From the NCBI RefSeq assembly GCF_002261425.1, contig NZ_NEVJ01000001.1, positions 124,001 to 188,000 of the forward strand: a stretch of DNA of 64,000 nt, read 5' to 3'. Both the position numbers and the translations under genes were made by a program. Below, piece by piece: positions 46,509 to 53,327 of the stretch (position 1 is its first letter; each line of letters opens with the position of its first letter). The notes beneath the pieces are model-generated. The model had not been told where the DNA came from and ran no database searches. It was given only the letters and a program-made list of their open reading frames with translations. Origin of the DNA: Bordetella genomosp. 9 (lineage in GTDB: Bacteria > Pseudomonadota > Gammaproteobacteria > Burkholderiales > Burkholderiaceae_B).

Positions 46509-46850
46509 CTACGCCGTGCATGCCTGCATGGCGCGCTCCTTGATCGCGGGCGCGAGCCGTTCGAAGGCGATCAGGTAGATCGCCCCTTCCGCCGACGCCG
46601 TGGATCCGTGCACCGTGCCGGCGGGCAGGTCGATGACATCCCCCTTCCTGCACACGTAGTCGACGCCGTCGGCGTACACCGTCAAGGCGCCGTCGACGAT
46701 GATCAAGGTTTCATCGGTGGGATGGCTGTGCGTGCGATGCTCCTTGCCGGGCGCGTCGCGCTGCACTTCGATGCATCCCTGCATGGGCAGCAGGACGCGG
46801 AGGCTATCCGCCAGCTCGATGCCGCCGAGCAGACCCTTGATGATTTCCAT
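46509..46850 (-). CDS. Small cupin protein
   Basis: 113 residues. Cupin motif 1 appears as GKEHRTHSHPTDETLIIVDGALTVYADG (two His, one Glu) and motif 2 as GDVIDLPAGTVHGSTASAEG. It is a metal-binding barrel of the kind found in dioxygenases, isomerases and small storage or sensor proteins. It lies 15 bases after the YqcI/YcgG gene and is the last gene of a four-gene operon. The reaction is unknown; it may finish or protect the product of the neighbour. Confidence 0.85.
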   Translation of the reverse strand: MEIIKGLLGGIELADSLRVLLPMQGCIEVQRDAPGKEHRTHSHPTDETLIIVDGALTVYADGVDYVCRKGDVIDLPAGTVHGSTASAEGAIYLIAFERLAPAIKERAMQACTA

Positions 46851-46865
46851 GATGTTTCCTTGGTC

Positions 46866-47606
46866 TCAGATTTCGGCTTCGGAAGCCAGGTCCGCCGCGC
46901 GCATGGCGTGGAAGGGGCACCCGGTGGTGGGGCGATTATCGTCGCCCAGGAAGTACTGCTTGAATTCGCGGTTCGACGAGTCGCCGTATGAGCCGAGCTC
47001 TTCGGACGGCGGGATCATGTCATAGGTCGCCAGCCGCTTGCGTACCTTCGACACGCTGGCTTCGCGCGCGCGCGGGCTGCCCAGGATGTTGTCGAACACC
47101 CAGCGGGGCTGGAACGTGATCATGAACGAGCTGGAACGGCGGCTTTGCCGCTGCACATGGGCCGGCGTATTGCAGACGACGAAAATCGGCTCGCCCGCGA
47201 AGCAGAATTCCCAATGCGGCGTGTCCAGTTCGGCGGGCACCTCGGCCGGCCATTCGCTGTCGTCGAGCGAGGCCAGGCGGCCCAGCGTGGCCCAGAACTT
47301 GGCGCGGTAGGCTTCCAGCGGCAGCAGCGGACGCGGACGGAAGAACACCAGCAGCGACGTGTTCGGCCCGCAGGATCGCGACTCGGCGACATACGCGCGC
47401 AGGTTGCGCGCCAGTCCTTCCACATCGTCGTCTTCCAGGAAAAGATAGCGCAGCTGGTCGGCGCGGTATCCCGCGACGCCGAAGATGCACGGGAATGCGC
47501 GGGTGTCGCTGTTGAGCGTGCTGGCGAGCTCCTGGAACAGGATCGCCTGCCATGTGCCAGGTGCATGGCGTTGCTCGACTTGAGTACGGCTCAGATAGTC
47601 TTTCAC
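46866..47606 (-). CDS. YqcI/YcgG-family protein, possible haem N-hydroxylase
   Basis: 246 residues. The two family motifs are present: FPCIFG near residue 38 and the C-terminal GCPFHAMRAADL, with the charged NREFKQYFLGDDN just before it. The family includes haem-dependent enzymes such as DcsA (hydroxyarginine in D-cycloserine synthesis) and the pre-guanitoxin N-hydroxylase, which oxidise guanidine nitrogen. Most members are uncharacterised, so a hydroxylase role is inference. Neighbours (GNAT, exporter, cupin) suggest a small secreted metabolite. Confidence 0.82.
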   Translation of the reverse strand: MKDYLSRTQVEQRHAPGTWQAILFQELASTLNSDTRAFPCIFGVAGYRADQLRYLFLEDDDVEGLARNLRAYVAESRSCGPNTSLLVFFRPRPLLPLEAYRAKFWATLGRLASLDDSEWPAEVPAELDTPHWEFCFAGEPIFVVCNTPAHVQRQSRRSSSFMITFQPRWVFDNILGSPRAREASVSKVRKRLATYDMIPPSEELGSYGDSSNREFKQYFLGDDNRPTTGCPFHAMRAADLASEAEI

Positions 47607-47693
47607 GGCTTTGTCTACCCATCAGGTGGAGGGAAAAAACGACTTGCCATGACGTGCGCGCGGCTTGAGGCCGCATCGGCACGATGAAGATAG

Positions 47694-48986
47694 CTAAGCT
47701 TGATGTGCGAAGCGCATCGCCGCCGCGCCGATACAGCCCAGGGCCGAGACGGCCGCCATGAGGAGAATGAATCCGGTATAGCCCTGGGCGGTGTACGACA
47801 AGTGGCCGGGGCTGCCCGTGGCCGAGGCGGCCAGCAGGGATCCGATAAGCGGCTGCACCACGGCGGCCGTAATGCCGGCCAGCGTGGTGTTGAACGAGGC
47901 TCCGATGCCGATCATCTCGGTGGAGTACAACTTTCGTACCGCTTTCAATACCAGCGGTACGGTGCCGCCGGCCACGAAGCCCAGAACGCAAAAGCAAGCG
48001 ATGGCGTATGCATACCCCATCGATGCCAGCAATGCCGGAAGCAAGGTGAGCAGGATAGCCGCGCGCAGCAGGCAATTCCATAGCAATGCGCGTCTCACGT
48101 TCATTACGCGATCCGACAAATGGCCCAGCAGGATGGAGCCGGCCACATTGCTTACCAGGAATGCCAGGATGCAGGTGCTCGCCTGGTCCTTGCTGATCGA
48201 CAGCGTATCCCGGACCATGGGCAAGCCCCATACGCCAGATAGTGTAGTGACTGAGGCGAAGTGCGACGCGAAGACGATGGCGCAGCCCCAGCTGCCGGCG
48301 TTGCGCAGCCTGCCGCGGAACATGCGCAGGGTGTTGCCCAACTTCGGCATTAGTTCTTTCAGGGCCATCGGAGATTGGTCCGTACGGCCGAAGATCAGTA
48401 TGGCGCCCACCAGGTTGAGGCCGATCAGGCCGGCTACCAAGGCAAAGCATTCGCGCCAGCCGAGTTCAGATACTGCGTAGGCCAAAGGAGTGGTGGCCAT
48501 CACCCCTCCGATGTAGCCCGACACCTGCGACAGGCCGGACATCAGGCCGAAGCGGCTCTGCCTGAATTTCAGCGCGACCAGTTTCAGCATCGACGTGAAG
48601 ACCAGCGCATCGCCGCAGGCGATCACCAGGCGCGCGGCGAACGCCGCCGGCACGGTATGCGCCATGGCGAAGCACGCGGTGCCGGTCAGCGATACCAGCA
48701 GGCTGCCGATCAGGACCCGCCGCACGCCCAGCGTGTCGACCAGGATGCCGGCGGGGATCTGCATGGCCAGGTAGCCGTAGAAATAGCCCGATGCCAGCAC
48801 GCCCAGGCCCGCGGCCTCGATGGAGAACGACGCGGACAGCTCGTTGAGCATCGACTGCGGCGCCAGGCGCTGCATGAAGGCCACGGCATAGGCCAGCGCG
48901 ATCAGGATCCAGGATGCGTATGCCCGCGCGCCCGGCCGGTCGGCTTCGAGCGCGATAGGCGGCGGCAGCGAGGCGGCCTTGCTCAT
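47694..48986 (-). CDS. MFS transporter of the operon
   Basis: 430 residues, twelve hydrophobic segments. Visible are LVDTLGVRRVLIGSLL (the A-motif region between helices 2 and 3) and the second-half equivalent LLGHLSDRVMNVRRALL. It belongs to the anion:cation or sugar-phosphate-like group by look; the substrate cannot be read from sequence. It begins within the stop of the GNAT gene (ATGA at 48986-48983) and is 87 bases before the YqcI/YcgG gene. In this context it may export the operon's product or import its substrate. Confidence 0.88.
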   Translation of the reverse strand: MSKAASLPPPIALEADRPGARAYASWILIALAYAVAFMQRLAPQSMLNELSASFSIEAAGLGVLASGYFYGYLAMQIPAGILVDTLGVRRVLIGSLLVSLTGTACFAMAHTVPAAFAARLVIACGDALVFTSMLKLVALKFRQSRFGLMSGLSQVSGYIGGVMATTPLAYAVSELGWRECFALVAGLIGLNLVGAILIFGRTDQSPMALKELMPKLGNTLRMFRGRLRNAGSWGCAIVFASHFASVTTLSGVWGLPMVRDTLSISKDQASTCILAFLVSNVAGSILLGHLSDRVMNVRRALLWNCLLRAAILLTLLPALLASMGYAYAIACFCVLGFVAGGTVPLVLKAVRKLYSTEMIGIGASFNTTLAGITAAVVQPLIGSLLAASATGSPGHLSYTAQGYTGFILLMAAVSALGCIGAAAMRFAHQA

Positions 48987-49702
48987 GACGCGTTGGGTCG
49001 GCGGACGATGCCCAGCGAAAACAACGCGTCCGTGGAGCTGGGCGCCAGTGAAGAGATACGCTTGCCCACGTGTACCGCGGCGCCGCGATAGGAAGGCTTG
49101 CGGTGCTTGATGTGGCCGTAGGCGTCGCGCATGACCAGCGCCGGCAGTTCCAGCGCGCGATCGGGGTAGATCCGCTTGGCCGCGAGCACGGCCAGCGCCA
49201 GCAAGCCGGCCCGCCCGCCATTTTCCTTGGGCGGGTCGGCTTGCAGGTCGGGCACGACCTCGGCGCAGCGACGCGCGTTGGCCAATGCCACGATGGCATT
49301 ACGTGTCCGCCAGCAATACAGCAGGCGCGCTTGATGCGGCCGCTGGCGGAAGGCCTCAGCGAATATCAGGTCGGTGACATCGCTGTATACCCCTAGGCCC
49401 TGATAGGGGGGCGCCAGTTCCGTACCGGATCGGTACAGGCAAAGATCGCCGTTCATATCAAAATACTGGTAGATCGAAAACCCGACGAGCTCCTTGTCGG
49501 CATAAATCAGAACCAGCCCGTAACCGCTTCGGAATGGACTATGGGTCGGGGTCCAATGCGGTTCGGCGACATCCCAATTCATGCCGATAAGGCGATTGAA
49601 GGCATCCATGGTGGAGGCGCGCTCGTCGACCGGGAAATCTTCGGCCCGAGGAAACGACCTGAGGGAGATGGTCTTTCCGTTCGAGAGAAGCTTGATCGGC
49701 AT
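48983..49702 (-). CDS. GNAT-like acyltransferase
   Basis: 239 residues. The central part shows a GNAT fold: YGLVLIYADKELVGFSIYQYFD, then the acyl-CoA loop region LAPPYQGLGVYSDV in place of the usual R/Q-x-x-G-x-G/A, and YCWRTRNAIVALANARR as the helix after it. A ~90-residue C-terminal extension is unlike common small GNATs. First gene of the operon; the AT-rich space up to 49903 holds the divergent promoters. It could acylate a biosynthetic intermediate or confer self-protection. Confidence 0.7.
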   Translation of the reverse strand: MPIKLLSNGKTISLRSFPRAEDFPVDERASTMDAFNRLIGMNWDVAEPHWTPTHSPFRSGYGLVLIYADKELVGFSIYQYFDMNGDLCLYRSGTELAPPYQGLGVYSDVTDLIFAEAFRQRPHQARLLYCWRTRNAIVALANARRCAEVVPDLQADPPKENGGRAGLLALAVLAAKRIYPDRALELPALVMRDAYGHIKHRKPSYRGAAVHVGKRISSLAPSSTDALFSLGIVRRPNAS

Positions 49703-49903
49703 CGCGCAGCCCTGCCTTCTATATATCTTTTATAAGTACTCTAATAACCGTTCCGTTCTCCTGACGCGATCCGCATATGGGTCACGGGCGGCTAATTCCC
49801 CATGGCAAGGGAATTCTCCGGCAGGCGCATCAAACGGTTCGCCGGTTTTCGGTCAAATTTCGCTAGAATTGGGCCAATACGCAGCATCCCGGGCATCCTC
49901 GCC

Positions 49904-50872
49904 GTGTCTATCCCAGTGCCAGTAGTGGCCGTAATCGCTTTCGACAGGATCAGCGCCTTCCACCTGTCGGTGCCCTGCGCCGTGTTCGGCGGCTATGGGG
50001 GGGTGGCCGGCGCGCCCAGATTTTCGCTCAAGGTGTGCTCAGCGGAAGGCGGCACGCTGGCGACCACGACCGCCGGTTTCTCGGTCGTGGCGACTCCGTC
50101 CCTGGAAATCACCAAGACGGCCGACGTGATCGTTATTCCCAGCTGGCGCGACGTCAAGGAAACGCCGCCCGCCGCCATGCTAGAGGCAGTGGCAGCCGCC
50201 CACGCCCGGGGCGCCCGCATCGTCGGGCTCTGCCTGGGCGCCTACGTGCTGGCGGCCGCCGGCATCCTGGATGGGCGCCGCGCCACCACGCATTTCGCCT
50301 GGGTCGATCACTTTGCCACCCGGTTTCCCCGCGTCAAGGTGGAGCCCTCGGTGCTCTACGTCGACGATGGCAATATCACGACGTCCGCCGGCACGGCCTC
50401 CGGCATAGACTGCTGCCTGCATATCGTCCGGGCCTTATATGGGGCCAAAGTGGCGGACTTCGCCGCCCGCCGGCTGGTGGTGCCGCCGCATCGCCATGGC
50501 GCGCAGGCGCAGCTGCCGCCGCAGGCGGCGTCCTCGGAAGGCGCGGGTTTCCGCCTGGCCGAGCTGCTGGACTGGCTGCGCGGCACCATCGTCGAAAAGC
50601 ATACGGCCGACAGCCTGGCCGATCGCCTGGCCATGAGCCGCCGCACCTTCAATCGGCGGTTCCTGTCCCTGACCGGGTGCAGCCTGAGCGAATGGCTGCT
50701 GGCCGAACGGCTGCGGCTCGCCCAGAAAATGCTCGAAACCACCGAGCTGCCGCTGGAAATCATCGCCGCGCGCGCCGGGCTGGGCAGCGCATCGTCGCTG
50801 CGGCAGCATTTTTCCCGCATGTTGCAGACGTCTCCTTCCGCCTACCGCAAGCAGTTCAAGCGCCGGGCCTGA
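49904..50872 (+). CDS. GlxA-type AraC-family regulator with DJ-1/PfpI domain
   Basis: 322 residues. A GATase1/DJ-1-like sensory domain (about 1-185; VAVIAFDRISAFHLSVPCAVFG, ARIVGLCLGAYVLAAAGILDGRRATTHFA with a nucleophile-elbow Cys, TSAGTASGIDCCLH) precedes an AraC HTH domain (about 220-320; SRRTFNRRFLSLTGCSLSEWLLAERL). Translation is set at GTG 49904, where the family N-terminus begins; an ATG at 49802 gives a 34-residue longer form. It is divergent from the GNAT-MFS-YqcI-cupin operon and is its probable regulator. Confidence 0.9.
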   Translation: MSIPVPVVAVIAFDRISAFHLSVPCAVFGGYGGVAGAPRFSLKVCSAEGGTLATTTAGFSVVATPSLEITKTADVIVIPSWRDVKETPPAAMLEAVAAAHARGARIVGLCLGAYVLAAAGILDGRRATTHFAWVDHFATRFPRVKVEPSVLYVDDGNITTSAGTASGIDCCLHIVRALYGAKVADFAARRLVVPPHRHGAQAQLPPQAASSEGAGFRLAELLDWLRGTIVEKHTADSLADRLAMSRRTFNRRFLSLTGCSLSEWLLAERLRLAQKMLETTELPLEIIAARAGLGSASSLRQHFSRMLQTSPSAYRKQFKRRA

Positions 50873-50894
50873 CCGGGGGCCCGGCGGGACGCGC

Positions 50895-53084
50895 TTACTC
50901 CAACTTGTAGCGGATCCTGTTGAACCAGAAGGGCGTGCCCTCCCACTCGATGTCGCGGTGCAGCCGCAGGCGGTGCAGGCCGATGAATTCCCGCACCACA
51001 GCCTTGCCTATGATGACTTCGATGTCCTTGCTGACCGCGCTGCAGGCGGGCGTCAGCACATCGGGCATGTCGCGGCGCAGCCCGCGCTGCGCCAGGTACT
51101 CCTGGACTTGCTTTTCATAGGGCGTCCAGAACATGCGCGGCCGGACGGGGAATACCGCCATGCCCGATTCGCGCCGCGCGGCGAACACGCGCTCGGCGTT
51201 CATCATGCGATTCAGCAGGGCAAAGACGCGGCCACGGTCGTTGTAGATGAAATCGCGCCATTTTTCGGCGCGCTGGATCAGTTCCGGCGAGACGCGGCGG
51301 ATGACGGTCTGCAGAGGCGTCCACGTCGCCAGGAAATCGAAGAAGCGGGCATTCCTGCCGGCGGCGATTTTTTCGCTGGCCCGCTCGGCATCCGACGGCT
51401 CCACCACCGACATGTGCTCGAAGTGCATCTTGAACTGCATGGCGGGCAGATAGGTCCTGCCCCGCAGCCGGGTCAGCAGGTCCAGCCATTGCTCCACTTC
51501 GTCGAACTCGATGTTCCGGAGGGCGGCGCGCGCCTGCAGTTCGGGCCGCAGCTCCGCGAAATGCTGGATCAGCGTATCCATGTTCAGCATGTCTTCGCCC
51601 TGGTCCAGCAGCGCGAACGGCTTGTCGTCGTACACGCCTTCCTCGATGTCGCAGTTCAGGGACGCGATGTGCAGGCTGTTCATCGTATGCAGGATCTGGT
51701 CCTGGCAGGAACCCGAGCCGTAGCGCGCGATGGACAGGCATTCGTCCAGGAATTTTTCCTTGCCGGGTTGCCGCATCTTCGTCAGCAGGGCGACGATGCG
51801 ATTGCGGAAGGCGCGATCGGGCTGCTTGAGCCAGACGTCGTGCAGGCGGTTCAGCAGCGCGCTCAAGGCGGCGACGGCATTGGCGTCGACGTCCTGCGCC
51901 TTCCGCCAGGCTTCGCTGGCGGGTGGCAGTTCGGACGCCGAGTCCGTGGCGGGCGCCGCTGCCAGCCATTTGCGCGCGGCGCTGTCGAGCAAGCCTGGCG
52001 GGTAGACCGGCGCCATGATCTCGCTGGTATAGCCCTGGAGCTCCATTTCTTCCACCGGGATGACGTTGGCCATCATCTCGGGGAATTCCAACAGGACGCG
52101 CGTCGCGACATGCAGGTTGTTCGCGTATTCCGCGCTGGTTTCGACGAGCTCGATTTCCGCCGGCAATCTGGCGCGCAGGCCCAGCCGGGCGCACATGGCG
52201 GCGTCCGCGGTGACTTGCCGCAAGTGCGGGCCGTAGCCGCGGACGGGCGTTTCGATGGGGTTGCCGGCCACGTCGAGCATCGTCAGCGTCGCCGGCAGCA
52301 TGTCGGGCGCGGGGAACTCGCCCAGCCGGTTGCCGGCCAGGATCAGCCATTGCAGGGACGCCAGGTTGTGCAGCGGTGGCATCTCCCGCAAACCCAGTGA
52401 AATCAGGCGCAGGGGTTGGGTGGGGTCGCCGGCGTAGCTCCACATGTTGACCAGTGCCCAGGCGAGGTCACGCCGTTCGTCGGGGCCGGCGGCCGCGCTG
52501 ACGTAGGCTGCCATGTCGCGTTGCCATTGCGGCACCGGGTCGCCCAATTGGTCGCGGAAGGTCAAGGTCGAATACTCGCCATAGCCGAGCTCGGGCGCCG
52601 TGCGGCGCTGCCCGATGCGGGTGGCGTAGTACGCGGCCAGGTCGTCGAACAGGTCGATGGCCTGCTGCCGTTGCCATTCGGCGTCCTGTTGCTCAGGCCG
52701 CGCGCCGTCCGCGGGATCCGTCGCGGCGTGGATGAACGGCTGCGGTTCGAAACGGATGATGTGGTTGCCGTCCGCGTCCGTGGTTTCATCGCGGTCGGAA
52801 ACGCCGGACCGGACGTCTTCCGGAATTTCGAAGACGAAGGCGGGCGTGTCGTTGGCGGGCACGTCGCAGGCACGGACGGCGCGCAACAGGGCGGCGCCGA
52901 TATCCGTGTCGGCGATGATGCGCAGGGCGGTCTCCACCTGCGCCATTTCCCACTCGTCGCAATCATCGGGTTCCTGTACGGTGAGCAGGCCGGAAAGATC
53001 GCGCAGGGCGGGCGGCTCCGCGATGGAATACGTGTCCACCGGCGGAACGGTGCTGGGGCTGCCGCAGGGGCCGGTGCTGGTCAT
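50895..53084 (-). CDS. LRR-NEL E3 ubiquitin-ligase effector (IpaH-like)
   Basis: 729 residues. A Ser/Thr/Pro-rich N-terminus is followed by a helical region. A short leucine-rich repeat block (about 222-300; LHNLASLQWLILAGNRLGEFP, LPATLTMLDVAGNPI) comes next. Then a NEL domain spans ~385-600, with Cys-Gln-Asp at 460-462 in SGSCQDQILHTMNSL, the C-x-D catalytic motif of IpaH/SspH ligases. FDEVEQWLDLLTRLRG and EPSDAERASEKI also match NEL. About 130 residues follow the domain. NEL ligases are injected by type III secretion and ubiquitinate host proteins with Cys as nucleophile. The start at 53084 has GGAGG, overlaps a 27-codon leader and lies behind an HrpL-like box; the frame to 53222 begins upstream of that box. 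Confidence 0.85.
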   Translation of the reverse strand: MTSTGPCGSPSTVPPVDTYSIAEPPALRDLSGLLTVQEPDDCDEWEMAQVETALRIIADTDIGAALLRAVRACDVPANDTPAFVFEIPEDVRSGVSDRDETTDADGNHIIRFEPQPFIHAATDPADGARPEQQDAEWQRQQAIDLFDDLAAYYATRIGQRRTAPELGYGEYSTLTFRDQLGDPVPQWQRDMAAYVSAAAGPDERRDLAWALVNMWSYAGDPTQPLRLISLGLREMPPLHNLASLQWLILAGNRLGEFPAPDMLPATLTMLDVAGNPIETPVRGYGPHLRQVTADAAMCARLGLRARLPAEIELVETSAEYANNLHVATRVLLEFPEMMANVIPVEEMELQGYTSEIMAPVYPPGLLDSAARKWLAAAPATDSASELPPASEAWRKAQDVDANAVAALSALLNRLHDVWLKQPDRAFRNRIVALLTKMRQPGKEKFLDECLSIARYGSGSCQDQILHTMNSLHIASLNCDIEEGVYDDKPFALLDQGEDMLNMDTLIQHFAELRPELQARAALRNIEFDEVEQWLDLLTRLRGRTYLPAMQFKMHFEHMSVVEPSDAERASEKIAAGRNARFFDFLATWTPLQTVIRRVSPELIQRAEKWRDFIYNDRGRVFALLNRMMNAERVFAARRESGMAVFPVRPRMFWTPYEKQVQEYLAQRGLRRDMPDVLTPACSAVSKDIEVIIGKAVVREFIGLHRLRLHRDIEWEGTPFWFNRIRYKLE

Positions 53085-53164
53085 GCGCGGCCAGCCTCCG
53101 GTCTGCGCGTGGCGCTGCGGCCGGCGCGCGGGTGGGCCAGGTAGCGGCGTAGAGCTTGCGTCAT
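53081..53164 (-). CDS. 27-codon leader ORF overlapping the NEL effector start
   Basis: Encodes a strongly basic peptide beginning MTQALRRYLAHPRAG. AGGGAG precedes its ATG at 53164, which is the first start codon after the HrpL-like box (26 bases upstream). Its TGA overlaps the effector ATG as ATGA, so ribosomes would pass from one to the other. It may be a coupling leader, a tiny chaperone-like product, or the original effector N-terminus separated by a frameshift. No homologue is known to me. Confidence 0.5.
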   Translation of the reverse strand: MTQALRRYLAHPRAGRSATRRPEAGRA

Positions 53165-53190
53165 GGTGGTGTTCTCCCTTCGAGGCGCGT

Positions 53191-53219
53191 TGAGTGCCGG
53201 TCGCCCACGAGCCTGTTCC
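53191..53219 (-). promoter_or_regulatory. HrpL/BtrS-like promoter box of the NEL effector
   Basis: Minus strand: GGAACA (53219-53214), 16 bases, GCACTCA (53197-53191). It differs from the HrpL consensus GGAACC-N15/16-CCACNNA at two positions. Its layout matches the box before the 974-residue gene (8863-8890), and the distance to the first start codon is 26 bases against 28. The two are probably read by the same sigma factor. Confidence 0.65.
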
Positions 53220-53327
53220 CATCCGTGTGGCACGGGAGCAGGGCGCGACATGGGACAGCCTGAAACCTGCTGTCGGAACATGCGCCGGCGCGGATGCGGT
53301 TCTTCCCTGGGACGTGGTGGACGCGTC

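Noticed and set aside
53085-53222. 775-codon form of the NEL effector starting at 53222
   Set aside because: The extra 46 codons begin upstream of the HrpL-like box and would not be transcribed from it; no ribosome site precedes that codon.
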